Below are positions 27,368 to 37,956 of a stretch of 64,000 nucleotides of DNA, piece after piece. The position numbers and the translations under genes were made by a program. The stretch comes from Mycobacterium sp. MS1601. Lineage in GTDB: Bacteria; Actinomycetota; Actinomycetes; Mycobacteriales; Mycobacteriaceae. The notes under the pieces were generated by a model. That model was not told the origin of the DNA, made no database searches, and saw nothing but the letters and a program-made list of their open reading frames with translations. How positions within the stretch are numbered: position 1 is the first letter of the stretch; every line of letters begins with the position of its first letter. Location of the stretch: assembly GCF_001984215.1 (NCBI RefSeq), contig NZ_CP019420.1, positions 3,720,001 to 3,784,000 on the forward strand. Direction: 5' to 3'.

Positions 27368-29275
27368 GTGGATTCTCGCCCCAACTTTAGAAACGTCGCC
27401 ATCGTCGCTCACGTAGACCATGGCAAGACGACTCTCGTCGATGCCATGCTCCGGCAGTCCGGCGCACTGAGCCATCGGGGCGATGACACGATCGAACGCC
27501 TGATGGACTCCGGTGACCTGGAGAAGGAAAAGGGCATCACCATCCTGGCGAAGAACACCGCGGTGCACCGCCAGCACCCTGACGGCACCATGACGGTCAT
27601 CAACGTCATCGACACCCCGGGCCACGCCGACTTCGGTGGCGAGGTCGAACGCGGGCTCTCGATGGTGGACGGTGTGGTGCTGCTGGTCGACGCCTCCGAG
27701 GGGCCGCTGCCGCAGACGCGGTTCGTGCTGCGCAAGGCCCTGGCGGCACACCTGCCAGTGATCGTGGTGGTCAACAAGACCGACCGTCCCGACGCCCGCA
27801 TCGCCGAGGTGGTCTCCGAGAGCCATGACCTGCTGCTCGACGTCGCCTCCGACCTCGACGCCGAGGCGCAGACCGCGGCCGAGTTCGCACTCGGCCTGCC
27901 GGTGCTGTACGCCTCGGGACGCGCGGGCATCGCCAGTGTCAACGAACCCGCCAACGGGGAGAACCCCGACGGCGAGAATCTGGACCCGCTGTTCGACGTC
28001 CTCCTGGAGCACATCCCGCCGCCGCAGGGCGACCCCGAGGCACCCTTCCAGGCCCTGGTGACCAACCTTGACGCCTCGGCCTTCCTGGGCCGGCTCGCGC
28101 TCATCCGCATTTACAAGGGCAAGCTCAGGAAGGGCCAGCAGGTGGCCTGGATGCGCGAGGTGGACGGTCACCCCGTCATCACCACCGCGAAGATCACCGA
28201 GCTGCTGGTCACCGTCGGCGTCGAGCGCACCCCCACCGACGAGGCTGTCGCCGGGGACATCGTGGCGGTCGCCGGTATCCCGGAGATCATGATCGGCGAC
28301 ACCCTGGCCGACACCGAGCATGCACACGCTCTGCCCCGTATCACCGTCGACGAACCGGCCATCTCGGTGACCATCGGCACCAACACCAGCCCGCTGGCGG
28401 GCAAGGTGTCCGGACACAAGCTGACGGCCCGCATGGTGAAGTCCCGGCTGGACTCCGAACTCGTCGGCAACGTCTCGATCAAGGTCGTCGACATCGGCCG
28501 TCCGGACGCTTGGGAGGTGCAGGGCCGCGGTGAGCTGGCGCTGGCGGTGTTGGTGGAGCAGATGCGCCGCGAGGGCTTCGAGCTGACCGTCGGCAAGCCG
28601 CAGGTGGTCACTCAGACCATCGACGGCAAGCTGCACGAGCCGTTCGAGTCCATGACCATCGACTGTCCCGAGGAGTTCGTGGGCGCCGTCACCCAGCTGA
28701 TGGCCGCACGCAAGGGCCGCATGGAGGACATGGCCAACCACGCTGCCGGGTGGGTCCGGATGGATTTCATCGTGCCCAGCCGTGGCCTGATCGGGTTCCG
28801 CACCGACTTCCTGACGCTGACGCGCGGTACCGGTATCGCCAACGCGGTGTTCGACGGATACCGCCCGTGGGCCGGTGAGATCCGGGCGCGGCACACCGGG
28901 TCGCTGGTGTCTGATCGCTCCGGGCAGATCACCCCGTTCGCCATGATCCAGTTGGCCGATCGCGGTCAGTTCTTCGTCGAGCCGGGGCAGGAGACCTACG
29001 AGGGCCAGGTGGTGGGCATCAACCCGCGCGCCGAGGACCTCGACATCAACATCACCCGCGAGAAGAAGCTCACCAACATGCGGTCCTCGACGGCTGACGT
29101 CATGGAGACGTTGGCCCGCCCCCTGGAGCTCGATCTCGAGAAGGCCATGGAGTTCTGCGCCGAGGACGAGTGCGTCGAGGTGACCCCGGAGATCGTGCGG
29201 GTGCGCAAGGTGGAGCTGACCGCCACGCTGCGGGCGCGGGCGAAGTCACGGGCGAAAGCGGCCGCGAAGAGCTGA
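27368..29275 (+). CDS. typA: Translational GTPase TypA/BipA
   Basis: A 635-residue ribosome-associated GTPase of the EF-G-like family. G1 is AHVDHGKTT (about residues 12-20), the switch/G3 motif [12 protein letters not shown] and G4 NKTDRP follow; EF-Tu domain 2, the EF-G III/V domains and the TypA-specific C-terminal domain (with [20 protein letters not shown]) are all present. It acts in ribosome assembly and stress adaptation. GTG at 27368 ([12 protein letters not shown]) is chosen by homology; an ATG ten codons upstream (27338) lacks a ribosome site. lpqW follows 17 bases later. Confidence 0.92.
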   Translation: MDSRPNFRNVAIVAHVDHGKTTLVDAMLRQSGALSHRGDDTIERLMDSGDLEKEKGITILAKNTAVHRQHPDGTMTVINVIDTPGHADFGGEVERGLSMVDGVVLLVDASEGPLPQTRFVLRKALAAHLPVIVVVNKTDRPDARIAEVVSESHDLLLDVASDLDAEAQTAAEFALGLPVLYASGRAGIASVNEPANGENPDGENLDPLFDVLLEHIPPPQGDPEAPFQALVTNLDASAFLGRLALIRIYKGKLRKGQQVAWMREVDGHPVITTAKITELLVTVGVERTPTDEAVAGDIVAVAGIPEIMIGDTLADTEHAHALPRITVDEPAISVTIGTNTSPLAGKVSGHKLTARMVKSRLDSELVGNVSIKVVDIGRPDAWEVQGRGELALAVLVEQMRREGFELTVGKPQVVTQTIDGKLHEPFESMTIDCPEEFVGAVTQLMAARKGRMEDMANHAAGWVRMDFIVPSRGLIGFRTDFLTLTRGTGIANAVFDGYRPWAGEIRARHTGSLVSDRSGQITPFAMIQLADRGQFFVEPGQETYEGQVVGINPRAEDLDINITREKKLTNMRSSTADVMETLARPLELDLEKAMEFCAEDECVEVTPEIVRVRKVELTATLRARAKSRAKAAAKS

Positions 29276-29292
29276 CGGGCCATATCACGGGG

Positions 29293-31227
29293 ATGGCTAC
29301 CCTGAAAGGCGTGCAGAGCCGCTCCCGCTTCCTGACGGCCGGTGCGCTGGCGTCGGTCTTGTGGGTCGGCGGGTGCACGGTGAGTCCGCCACCGGCACCG
29401 CAGAGCACCAAGACCACCGAGAGCACTCCACCGCCGCCGCCCAAGGCGACGCAGATCATCATGGGCATCGACAACATCGGGCCCGGGTTCAACCCGCATC
29501 TGCTCTCGGATCAATCGCCGGTGAACGCGGCGATAGCCTCGCTGGTGCTGCCCAGCGCGTTTCGTCCGGTGCCCGATCCGGAGTCGCCGACGGGTTCGCG
29601 GTGGGAGATGGACACAACACTGCTGGAGTCGGCGGAACAGACCGACAACTTCGGCGAGTTCACCGTGACCTACAAGATTCTTCCCGAGGCTTCCTGGACC
29701 GACAACGCCCCGATCGCGGCCGACGACTTCTGGTATCTGTGGCGGCAGATGGTCAGCCAGCCCGGTGTCGTCGACCCCGCGGGCTACGACCTGATCACCG
29801 GTGTGCAGTCGATCGACGGTGGCAAGACCGCGGTGGTGACGTTCTCCCAGCCGTACCCCGCGTGGCGTGAGCTGTTCAGTGACATCCTGCCTGCGCACAT
29901 CGTCAAAGACGTCCCCGGCGGATTTCCCGCCGGTCTGGCGCGGACGATGCCGGTGACCGGTGGGCGCTTCCGGGTCGACACCATCGACCCGCAGCGCGAC
30001 GAGATTTTGTTGGCACGCAACGACCGCTTCTGGGGAGAGCCGGCCAAACCGGACCAGATACTCTTCCGGCGCGCGGGAACGCCTGCTGCACTGGCTGATT
30101 CGATCCGCAACGGTGACACGCAGGTGGCTCAGGTGCACGGTGGAGCGGCGGCGTTCGCGCAGCTGTCTGCCATCCCGGACGTGCGGACCGCGCGCATCGT
30201 GACGCCGCGGGTGATGCAGCTGTCGCTGCGCGCCCAACAGCCGGCGCTTGCCGATACCGCTGTCCGCCGAGCGATTCTGGGATTACTCGACGTGGATCTG
30301 CTGGCCGCGGTGGGGGCAGGCAGCGACAACACGGTGACTCTGGCGCAGGCCCAGGTGCGGGCCCCGTCCGACCCGGGTTACGTGCCGACGGCGCCACCGG
30401 CCATGCCGCAGGCGGCGGCACTGGAGCTGCTGGAACAGGCCGGCTACGTGGTACAGCCCGACTCCGAGCCGTCCAGCACCCCGACACCGTCGGCGGGGTC
30501 ACGGACGTCCACCACACCTGTTCCGCCGCCGGTGGCCACCCGCGGCACCATCACCAAGGACGGTGAGCAGCTCACGCTGGTGCTCGGGGTGGCCTCCAAC
30601 GACCCCACGTCGGTGGCGGTGGCCAACACCGCGGCCGACCAGTTGCGCAATGTCGGCATCGCGGCGTCGGTGTCCGCGCTGGACCCGGTGGTGTTGTACG
30701 GAGAGGCCTTGGAGGAGAACAGGGTTGACGCAATCGTCGGCTGGCATCGGGCCGGCGGCGACCTGGCCACTGCGCTGGCCTCGAGGTACGGCTGCCGTGC
30801 GCTGGAACCGGTCGAGGTGACGACGTCGGCGCCCTCGCCGACCGAGCCCACCACGTCCGAGCCCACCCCGTCTTCGTCTGCGACACCCACCCCGACCGAG
30901 GACCCCGTCACGGCGTCGGCGACACCCACCACCGCACCGCCGGTGGCTGACGAAGACACGCTGGTGCAGGCGCCGTCCAACATCACCGGGTTGTGTGATC
31001 AGAGCATCCAGACGAACATCGATGCGGCACTTGATGGTTCGAAGACCATCGACGAGGTGATAACCGCCGTGGAACCACGGCTGTGGAACATGGCCACGGT
31101 GCTGCCCATCCTGCAGGACACCACCATCGTCGCGGCCGGACCCACCATGCGCAACGTCGCCCTCACCGGCGCGGTGCCGGTGGGTATCGTCGGCGACGCG
31201 GGCGACTGGGTCAAGCCGCCTCAGTAA
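29293..31227 (+). CDS. lpqW: Lipoprotein LpqW
   Basis: A 644-residue lipoprotein with a peptide-binding-protein (SBP_bac_5) fold. The lipobox LWVGGC ends a signal peptide, and [11 protein letters not shown] plus [20 protein letters not shown] match M. tuberculosis LpqW closely. LpqW helps direct phosphatidylinositol mannosides to lipomannan/LAM synthesis at the PimE branch point. Ser/Thr/Pro-rich inserts (about 400-425 and 520-565) are longer than I recall for M. tuberculosis. ATG at 29293 is 17 bases after typA; GTG at about 29311 would also keep the signal peptide. Confidence 0.9.
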   Translation: MATLKGVQSRSRFLTAGALASVLWVGGCTVSPPPAPQSTKTTESTPPPPPKATQIIMGIDNIGPGFNPHLLSDQSPVNAAIASLVLPSAFRPVPDPESPTGSRWEMDTTLLESAEQTDNFGEFTVTYKILPEASWTDNAPIAADDFWYLWRQMVSQPGVVDPAGYDLITGVQSIDGGKTAVVTFSQPYPAWRELFSDILPAHIVKDVPGGFPAGLARTMPVTGGRFRVDTIDPQRDEILLARNDRFWGEPAKPDQILFRRAGTPAALADSIRNGDTQVAQVHGGAAAFAQLSAIPDVRTARIVTPRVMQLSLRAQQPALADTAVRRAILGLLDVDLLAAVGAGSDNTVTLAQAQVRAPSDPGYVPTAPPAMPQAAALELLEQAGYVVQPDSEPSSTPTPSAGSRTSTTPVPPPVATRGTITKDGEQLTLVLGVASNDPTSVAVANTAADQLRNVGIAASVSALDPVVLYGEALEENRVDAIVGWHRAGGDLATALASRYGCRALEPVEVTTSAPSPTEPTTSEPTPSSSATPTPTEDPVTASATPTTAPPVADEDTLVQAPSNITGLCDQSIQTNIDAALDGSKTIDEVITAVEPRLWNMATVLPILQDTTIVAAGPTMRNVALTGAVPVGIVGDAGDWVKPPQ

Positions 31228-31246
31228 CTGTTTGAGCTGCAACACA

Positions 31247-31282
31247 ATCCGGCCCCGCTCGCTGTTGCGAACGGGGCCGGAT
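31247..31282. terminator. Bidirectional hairpin terminator between lpqW and the repeat-protein gene
   Basis: ATCCGGCCCCG (31247-31257) pairs exactly with CGGGGCCGGAT (31272-31282); an inner TCGC-TGTT-GCGA extends the hairpin. It lies between two convergent genes. No long U tract is present, so termination efficiency is uncertain. Confidence 0.7.
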
Positions 31283-31295
31283 CGGTGTTCAGAGG

Positions 31296-34200
31296 TTACT
31301 CGCCCGAATCAGACTTCTTGCTGTCGGACTTGCTCTCGGACTTCTTGGAGTCGGACTTCTTGGAGTCAGACTTGGACTCCGACTTGCTGTCGGACTTCGA
31401 CTCAGACTTGGCGGAATCAGCCTTGGTGTCGTCCTTCTTGGAGTCGGACTTGGCCGGCTTCTTCACTCCGAGGGCCTTCTCCACGTTGTTGCGGAGATCG
31501 TTGAGGCCGCCCTCGACCTGCTTACGGGTCTGGTCCAGCCCTGCGCTGATCTGCTTGCCGGCGTTGTTCAGCGTGTGCTGGGTGTCCTCGGCAACCTTGT
31601 TCAGCGTGTACTGGGTGTCCCGGGCAGCGGTGGCGAACGGGTTGGCCGGAGCTGTGGGCTCCTTCTCCTCGTCCGCGCCCGCGACGGCCTCTTCCGGGGT
31701 GACCGGCGCTGCGACGGCCGTCTCCTCGGTGACTGTCTTGGCGGGCGCTTCCGGTGTGCTGAGCGTGAACAGCTGACCGGAGCCCAGGCCCGAGCTGTTC
31801 GCGACATCCGCCGAGGAAGCACCGGCGCCTGCGCCCGCACCGGCCTCGACGTCCACGTCCACATCGACACTGCCACTGAAGTTGAACCCGGCAGCCAGCT
31901 TCGCCGCGGCGGCGGTGATGCCGGCAACCAGAGCCTCGAGCGAGTTCTGGCCATTGGCGATTGCCGTGGCGGTGGAATCGCGGAACGCGACGACCACCGC
32001 GGTGGCGACCGAGCTGAAGTTGTCGATGGCGGTCCGGATGGTGTCACCGGTGTACGCGGCGGCGTCGACGATGGCCTCGCCCACGGCACCGACGGCGCCC
32101 GCAACGTCGGGCAGACCGTCGAGCGCCAACGACAGCGACGCGCTGATCGAGGCACTGATGTCAGCCGAGATGTCACCCAGGGCCGCGAAGGCCTCGGCCC
32201 CCAGGTCGATACCTGCCTCGATGCCGGCCACCAGGTTGGCGCCCAAATCGGCGAGGAACGGACCGATCTGGCCGAAGGCGTTGGTCAGCGCCTGGACGAA
32301 CAGCTCCGGCGAGGGGAACAGCTCGAGCACGGCCTGGAACGACGCGGCCAGGTCACCGCTGATGCCCTCGATGCCGTTGATCAGCGACTCGAAAGCCTGT
32401 GCGCCGAAGCCGATGCCGGCTTCGATGACACCGGCCAGGTCGGCCGACAGGTTGGCGATCGCTTCGGCGGCAGCCGCGGCGATGAACTCCACACCCGGGA
32501 CGAAGCTGGTGAATGCGTCCGCGAACGCGGCTACCAGTTCAGCCGGGGTCGGGAAACCATCCAGCACCAGACCGAAGGTGGCAGCCAACTCGGCGCCCGC
32601 GTTGATCAGGGCCTCGGCCACCGCCACCGGGTTGAGGATCTCGGCGCCGTTGATGAAGGCCTCGAGCGCCACTTCCAGTGCGGCGCCCAGCGAAACGTCG
32701 ATGGCCGCGAAGGCATCGATGAAGGCGTCGATGAACAGTTCCGGGGTGGGGAACGCGGCGATAGCGGCGGCGAACGCGGCGTACAGCGCGCTGTTGGTGT
32801 CCAGCAGCCCGTCGATGAGCGCCTGGAATCCGGTGCCGCCCAGCTCGATTCCCGCCTCGATGGCTGCGGTCAGGGCTGCCGACAGGTCGCCCAGTGCGGC
32901 CACACCGGCGGCTGCCAGTGCTTCGAAGCCGGGGATGACGGCGGCGAAGGCGGAGCTGAATGCGGCGAACACATCAGCGGGGGTCGGGAAGCCCTCCAAC
33001 ACCGACTGGAAGAACCCGGCCAGATCTGCGCCGGCGTTGAGGAACGCCTCTGCGATGGTGACGGGGTTGAGGATCTCCACGCCGTCGATGAAGGCCTGGA
33101 ACGCAACCTCGAGAGCGGCGCCGAACGGAGCGCTGATCGTGGCGAACGCATTGACGAACGCATCGATGAACAGCTGCGGGGTGGGGAAGGCGGCGATGGC
33201 TGCGGCGAATGCGGCGTACAGCTGGCTGCCGGCGTCCTGCAGGCCGGCGATGATCTCGCCGAAGACGTCGGCACCGAAGGCCAGGCCGTCCCCGAAGATG
33301 TCAGCCAGAGCGGCGGACAGGTTGGCGATCGCCGTGGCGGCGAAGCTGGTCAGGTTCTGCAGTCCGGGCAGGAAGCCGGCGAGGGCGTTGCCGAACGCGG
33401 CGACCAGTTCACCGGGGGTCGGGAAGCTGGCGACAACGGCCTGCAGGAGTGCCGAGAAGTCACTTCCGGCGGTCAGCAGAGCTTCGACGATGGCGGAGAC
33501 GTCCAGGTCGATGCCGAGACTCACCGCGATGTCGAGTGCCACATTGAATGCCGCGGCCAGCGGTGCGTTGACGGCGGCGAGGATGTCGATGAACGCATCG
33601 ACGAAGGCCTCGGGATTGGCGAACGACGCGATGGCGTCCGCGAAAGCCTCGGCCAGCGCGCTGCCGCCGTTCTGCAGGGCGGCAACCAGGATGTCGAAAG
33701 CCGAACCGCTCAGGTCGATTCCCGACGCCAGGGTGGCGGCCAGTGTGGTGATGAGGTTGGCCAGGGCCACGCCGCCATCGGTCACCAGGTCGCTGAGACC
33801 CGGGAAGACGCCGGACAGCGCGGCGGCGACGGCGGAGGCGAAGGCCGCAGGCGTCGGGAAGTTCTCGACCGCGGCGTTGAAGGCGGCCACCAGGTCGGCG
33901 CCGGCAGCCAGGAGTGCTTCGGCGATGGCCTCGGCGTTGACGACGGCGCCGAAGTCGAGAGCGGCCTCGAAGGCAAGCTGCAGGGCCAGCGACAGGTCGA
34001 GGTCCACGGAGGCGAACGCCGAGACCAGAGCGTCGATGAAGGCTTCGGCGCTGGGGAATGCAGCAATGGCTGCGTCGACGGCCACTGCCAGGCTGCTGCC
34101 CTGGGCCAGGAGGGCATCGAGGACGGCGCGGAAGGCGGTGCCGCCTCCGGCTACGCCGGCGGCCACGGTCTCGCTGATGGCCACGCCCACATCGCGGATG

Positions 34201-34439
34201 GCAGCGCCGGCGGCGATGGAGCCGGCCTCGACGCCCACACCCACAGGGGCGATGGCCTGCTGCGCGGCAGCGATCAGGTCGGCGAGCGAGGACAGTGACA
34301 CGTCCTGGAGGAGCGAGGCCATGTTCTCGCCGCGGATCTCGAGGTCCGCGGGCAGAACTTTGACCGGTGCAAGTGTGATGGCGGTGGCACCGACCACCGC
34401 GACTCCGGCGGTCAGATAAGACCGAACTGAAATATCCAT
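31296..34439 (-). CDS. Large Ala-rich secreted protein with four 145-residue repeats and a Lys/Ser tail
   Basis: A 1,047-residue protein I do not recognise by function. Residues 1-30 look like a signal peptide (MDISVRSYLTAGVAVVGATA). Residues 101-680 are four consecutive 145-residue repeats and 681-760 a degenerate fifth; each repeat holds two FPTP/FPSP-type motifs (for example AAIAAFPTPELFIDAFIDAF), so it is itself a two-fold duplication. Residues 105-801 contain no Lys, Arg, His, Cys or Trp. A helix with QISAGLDQTRKQVEGGLNDL and a Lys/Ser/Asp tail (about 990-1047) end it. Start ATG at 34439 follows GGGGAT; a longer frame upstream has no signal peptide. Probably a cell-surface, lipid- or self-associating helical protein. 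Confidence 0.8.
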   Translation of the reverse strand: MDISVRSYLTAGVAVVGATAITLAPVKVLPADLEIRGENMASLLQDVSLSSLADLIAAAQQAIAPVGVGVEAGSIAAGAAIRDVGVAISETVAAGVAGGGTAFRAVLDALLAQGSSLAVAVDAAIAAFPSAEAFIDALVSAFASVDLDLSLALQLAFEAALDFGAVVNAEAIAEALLAAGADLVAAFNAAVENFPTPAAFASAVAAALSGVFPGLSDLVTDGGVALANLITTLAATLASGIDLSGSAFDILVAALQNGGSALAEAFADAIASFANPEAFVDAFIDILAAVNAPLAAAFNVALDIAVSLGIDLDVSAIVEALLTAGSDFSALLQAVVASFPTPGELVAAFGNALAGFLPGLQNLTSFAATAIANLSAALADIFGDGLAFGADVFGEIIAGLQDAGSQLYAAFAAAIAAFPTPQLFIDAFVNAFATISAPFGAALEVAFQAFIDGVEILNPVTIAEAFLNAGADLAGFFQSVLEGFPTPADVFAAFSSAFAAVIPGFEALAAAGVAALGDLSAALTAAIEAGIELGGTGFQALIDGLLDTNSALYAAFAAAIAAFPTPELFIDAFIDAFAAIDVSLGAALEVALEAFINGAEILNPVAVAEALINAGAELAATFGLVLDGFPTPAELVAAFADAFTSFVPGVEFIAAAAAEAIANLSADLAGVIEAGIGFGAQAFESLINGIEGISGDLAASFQAVLELFPSPELFVQALTNAFGQIGPFLADLGANLVAGIEAGIDLGAEAFAALGDISADISASISASLSLALDGLPDVAGAVGAVGEAIVDAAAYTGDTIRTAIDNFSSVATAVVVAFRDSTATAIANGQNSLEALVAGITAAAAKLAAGFNFSGSVDVDVDVEAGAGAGAGASSADVANSSGLGSGQLFTLSTPEAPAKTVTEETAVAAPVTPEEAVAGADEEKEPTAPANPFATAARDTQYTLNKVAEDTQHTLNNAGKQISAGLDQTRKQVEGGLNDLRNNVEKALGVKKPAKSDSKKDDTKADSAKSESKSDSKSESKSDSKKSDSKKSESKSDSKKSDSGE
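32160..34139 (-). repeat. 435-base coding repeats (145 aa x 4 plus partial fifth)
   Basis: Inside the large Ala-rich gene, repeats run 33705-34139, 33270-33704, 32835-33269 and 32400-32834 (minus strand order), with a partial unit at about 32160-32399. Units 3 and 4 are most alike (shared LYAAFAAAIAAFPTP and AEILNPV-type blocks). No gap is needed to align the four units at protein level, so in-frame duplication with later divergence is the simple reading. Confidence 0.85.
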
Positions 34440-35446
34440 GACATCCCCTGGCTGATAAAAGCGGACCCGACGCAGCAAAAAGCTACCTGAGAACTGGCTA
34501 AGTAACAAACCCGTCTCAGTGAGTTTTTTCAGCAGCGTCGATTGGTGCCCTCGATGTTTGCTCAGTGGGGTGGTGACGCAGAGGTAGCTCTGGTGGCGCG
34601 GGTGGGGACTCATGGGACATGCTGGCAAACTGCTGTCCGCAAAGTGACGTTTCCTGTCACGAAACTCTTGCTTACTTTATGTAAGTAGCTGTCACGCGTG
34701 GCGGACACAGAAGTGCCAGTGGAGGCGTGATCGACGTAGGCGATAATATTCGCCTGCTCCCAGTGGCACGGAGACGTGAATGGCCCGAGTCGCTGCTGCG
34801 TGGCCGGTGTGGTTGGACCAAGGGTTGTTTGTGGCAACCATCGTCGCGCAGCTGGGCATCTAGCTGTGTCTTCGCTGGAATTTATGTTTCCGGGGTGAAC
34901 TTTCGTCTTTGTGACGTGATCGGCGCCGCCAAGATTTCTGGTCATGTGTCGCGCGGTTTGGGCGGGTCGCGGGCCGGCTGGGCCTACCGGGGGCGGCTCA
35001 TCCGGTCTTTCAGAGTCGAAAAATTCGCAGGTTTGAAATTTTTAGTACGGGGTAGAGGTCTTTCGCCGAAACGGCCGTTGCCAGGGATTGCTCCAGCACA
35101 GTTGCGACGCCGCTCCAGCGGATTGGTAGATGCCGCGGAACGAACCTTGTAACGCCGGGCCAGCGGGTGGCGATGTAGTAGCTAGATAACAAGTCTGTGA
35201 CAACGGGTTTGACGAACGCGTAAATCGGTTATCCACCGAAACTTAGTTAATCCTGAGTGTCCAGCAAACTTTTGCGCCTCGTATCTGTTGTTCTTGGCGC
35301 GTGTTTGGCGCGCCCGCAGACCCTTCTTCGCGGCGTGGTCGACGCTGCAAATCCCCAAGTGGGGCGGTTGTTTTGTCCGCGGAGCGCAGCTGAGCTGTCA
35401 GTTGTCCACCGGTTGGTGCTTCGTCCGACGCTCTTGCAAGGGCTCG
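34440..35446. other. 1-kb low-GC intergenic region, no convincing gene
   Basis: Between the repeat-protein start and the ClC stop. Base composition is visibly lower in GC than the rest (stretches such as GTTTGAAATTTTTAGTACGG and CGTAAATCGGTTATCC). A 141-codon plus-strand frame at 34727-35152 lacks a usable ribosome site spacing and mycobacterial codon bias. The right end of the transcript start of the repeat protein must lie near 34450-34720, where CTTAC-TTTAT-GTAAG (34671-34685) is a small palindrome. It may hold regulatory RNA; I cannot show one. Confidence 0.55.
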
Positions 35447-36676
35447 CTACTGCGCGGACTGCTTCGGATTCCTGAGCTTGTGAAATCCGTACGCGGACCA
35501 GGCCGCCGCCAGAAAGACCGCAAGCAGCCACCACGGGGGTCGGGCCAACTCCCACACGAACAGGCCGGCCCACAGCGGGGCACGTTGGGTGATGGCCAAG
35601 ACGCCTGCCGCGCACGTCAACGACACCGCAGGCACGCTCAGTGACCACGGCGTCCACGTGTTCACGCCGATTGCCACCAGTGAGCCCAGTGCCGCTCCGG
35701 TGGCCAGCGACGGCGTGAGAAGTCCGCCGACGGCACCTGCGCGCAGATAGGCGGCGGTCAGCAGCGGTTTGAGCAGCAGTATCGCTGCGGCGCCGGCCAA
35801 GGTCAGATCGCTGCTCAGGGTTACCGTCAGGATGCTCTTGCCGTTGCCTGGCAGCTCGGGCCAGAAGTGTGAACAGATCCCGATCAACAATCCGGCGCCG
35901 GCGATCGCCGGGATCAACAGCCACGAGTCGGCCAGCTGTGCGGGCCTTGCCCGCTGCATCAGTCCGGTGAAGACCGAGCCCGTCGCCATGGCCAGGGGTG
36001 CCAGCACCACGGCGACGGCCACCAACAGAAGTGACAGGCTGGGGTCCGGCCACGCGAGGGGAGTGGCGTCATGGGTGACCGGCGACGCGACGGCCACCGC
36101 CAGGCTGGACGTGATCAGCGCGGTCCCCAACACGCGAGGATGCCACGACCCCAACAGAATCCGTGACGCGAACAGCGCCCCACCCAGTGGCACGCTGTAG
36201 ACCGCGCCCAGGCCGGCCCCGGCTGCACACGCCAGCAGAATCTGACGGTCGCGGGCGGTCAGGGTCCAGCGTGAAGTGCCCGCGTCTCCCATCGCCGCCG
36301 ACAGCTGCCTTGGCGCGCCTTCACGGCCCAGCGAGGCACCCGAACCGACCACCAGGACCTGCAGGCCGGCGTCGAGTGCCAATGTGGTGCGCGGAATCGG
36401 CCGGCAGCCATTGATGAGGTCGTTGAGTTCCGGAACCGCGGTACGCCTGCGCAACAGCCACCATCCCAGCCCGGCGAGGGCGCCGCCGATGGTCGGTCCC
36501 AATGCGCGTCGCAGGGGGCTGCTGTCGCCGACACCCTCGAGCAGAGATCCGAACGAGTAGTGGAAAGTCAGGTGCTCGACCCAGTGCAACAACAAGGTTG
36601 TCGACATCCCGGCGATTCCGGCCAGGACACCGATCACGATGACGGCGCAGCCGTACTCGAGGTGACGTCGACTCAC
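35447..36676 (-). CDS. ClC-family chloride channel/antiporter
   Basis: A 409-residue membrane protein of the voltage-gated chloride channel family. The three anion-site motifs are seen as GSGASLGREGAP (GSGIP/GREGP-type, with the gating Glu), PELPGNGKS and AVGGLLTPSLATGAALGSL. About ten helices; no CBS domain. The length is normal for bacterial ClC. Divergent from mshB with 23 bases between starts. Ion coupling (channel or H+/Cl- exchange) cannot be told. Confidence 0.88.
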   Translation of the reverse strand: MSRRHLEYGCAVIVIGVLAGIAGMSTTLLLHWVEHLTFHYSFGSLLEGVGDSSPLRRALGPTIGGALAGLGWWLLRRRTAVPELNDLINGCRPIPRTTLALDAGLQVLVVGSGASLGREGAPRQLSAAMGDAGTSRWTLTARDRQILLACAAGAGLGAVYSVPLGGALFASRILLGSWHPRVLGTALITSSLAVAVASPVTHDATPLAWPDPSLSLLLVAVAVVLAPLAMATGSVFTGLMQRARPAQLADSWLLIPAIAGAGLLIGICSHFWPELPGNGKSILTVTLSSDLTLAGAAAILLLKPLLTAAYLRAGAVGGLLTPSLATGAALGSLVAIGVNTWTPWSLSVPAVSLTCAAGVLAITQRAPLWAGLFVWELARPPWWLLAVFLAAAWSAYGFHKLRNPKQSAQ

Positions 36677-36699
36677 CGGCGCAACGTTAAGGTGGGTCG

Positions 36700-37602
36700 A
36701 TGCAGTCCGCCGCGCTGTCCGCGGAATCTCCGCGGATGCTGTTTGTGCACGCCCACCCCGATGACGAGAGCCTCAACAACGGCGCCACCATCGCCCACTA
36801 CACCGCCAAGGGTGCCCAGGTCACCGTTGTCACCTGCACGCTCGGTGAAGAGGGGGAGGTGATCGGGGATCAGTGGGCGCAGTTGGCCGCCACTCACGCC
36901 GACCAGTTGGGCGGTTACCGCATTGGCGAATTGACCGAGGCGCTCAACCATCTCGGGGTCGAGGCGCCGGTCTTCCTCGGTGGGGCGGGCCGGTGGCGGG
37001 ACTCGGGGATGGCGGGCACCGACACCGATGTGACGCGGCATCGCTTTGTTGATGCCGACGAGCACGAAGCAGTCGGCGCGCTGGTGGCGATACTGCGGAC
37101 CCTGCGCCCCCACGTTGTGGTCACGTACGACCCCAACGGCGGCTACGGCCATCCGGACCACATTCGTGCACACGAGGTGACGACGGCAGCGGTGGCGGCC
37201 TCGGGAGGCGACGAGTACCCGGGGGAGCCCTGGGTGGTTCCCAAGTTCTACTGGACGGTGATGGCGCGCAGTGCTTTCACCGCCGCGGCCAGCGCCCTGG
37301 AGCCGGCCGACCTGTTACCGCACTGGACGCTGGACACCGACGAGGTCGAGTTCGGATTCACCGACGACAAGATCACCGCCGTGGTGGCTGCGAGCGATTC
37401 GCAGCCGGCCAAGGCCGCTGCGCTGGCCGCACACGCCACCCAGGTGGTGGTGGGACCGACCGGCCGTGTCTGCGCCCTGTCCAACGACTTGGCTTTGCCC
37501 ATTCTGGGTGACGAGCACTACGTGCTGGTGGCGGGCACTCCCGGCGAGCTCGACGACCGCGGGTGGGAGCGCGACCTGTTGGCGGGGCTGCTGCTGAGCT
37601 GA
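36700..37602 (+). CDS. mshB: N-acetyl-myo-inositol-glucosaminide deacetylase MshB
   Basis: A 300-residue zinc amidase of the LmbE/PIG-L family. It removes acetate from GlcNAc-Ins in mycothiol biosynthesis. Zinc and catalytic residues are in [16 protein letters not shown] (residues 14-29) and [13 protein letters not shown]. The length and C-terminus match Rv1170. It is the first gene of a rightward run that continues into the Rv1171-like membrane protein. Confidence 0.92.
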   Translation: MQSAALSAESPRMLFVHAHPDDESLNNGATIAHYTAKGAQVTVVTCTLGEEGEVIGDQWAQLAATHADQLGGYRIGELTEALNHLGVEAPVFLGGAGRWRDSGMAGTDTDVTRHRFVDADEHEAVGALVAILRTLRPHVVVTYDPNGGYGHPDHIRAHEVTTAAVAASGGDEYPGEPWVVPKFYWTVMARSAFTAAASALEPADLLPHWTLDTDEVEFGFTDDKITAVVAASDSQPAKAAALAAHATQVVVGPTGRVCALSNDLALPILGDEHYVLVAGTPGELDDRGWERDLLAGLLLS

Positions 37603-37798
37603 GCGGCTGGCCGTCGGGGCCGCCCCCTCCACGGTCCCGCCGGTGTCACCCGAACCTACGGCGCCGCCACATGCCGAACCACTGCCGCCGTGACATTCGG
37701 GTACCGGTTCGTCACGAATCGGGTAACCGCTACTCGGCCCCTGCCGGCGCACCCAGCAGGTAAGCTCCACGGATCCGGCACCTACGGAAGGGACGACA

Positions 37799-37906
37799 GT
37801 GGACCCAGATCTGGACCCCAATCTGCAGCACTGGCAGGACCGTTTCGACAACCTGCAGTGGGTCATCGGTTCACTGTCCGGTCTGCTGGACAGCATCCCG
37901 ACCTGA
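37799..37906 (+). CDS. 35-residue small ORF with strong ribosome site
   Basis: GTG at 37799 follows GAAGGGA by five bases and opens a 35-codon frame reading MDPDLDPNLQHWQDRFDNLQ and ending SGLLDSIPT. The peptide is acidic and amphipathic with two Trp. Its TGA overlaps an in-frame CTG of the next gene (CTGA at 37903-37906). I do not recognise it; it may be a leader peptide coupling translation of the Rv1171-like gene or a small protein in its own right. Confidence 0.55.
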   Translation: MDPDLDPNLQHWQDRFDNLQWVIGSLSGLLDSIPT

Positions 37907-37956
37907 GCATCGCCACGCCTGCCGACCGCGAAGATCCCGCGGCGGCTGATGAATCT

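Noticed and set aside
27314..28894. Minus-strand frame antisense to typA
   Set aside because: Shadow of typA. Only its last 55 codons (27146-27313) have their own start, ribosome site and Cys pattern and were kept as a gene.
31575..34298. A 907-codon plus-strand open frame, and another of 845 codons, antisense to the large repeat gene
   Set aside because: They mirror the GC-rich codon structure of the repeats; no ribosome site, and composition (Gly/Arg/Glu-rich or Ser/Ala-rich) has no signal or domain, while the minus frame has a signal peptide and clean repeats.
34727..35152. 141-codon plus-strand frame in the low-GC gap
   Set aside because: Ribosome site one base from the start codon, codon use unlike neighbours, no recognisable domain.
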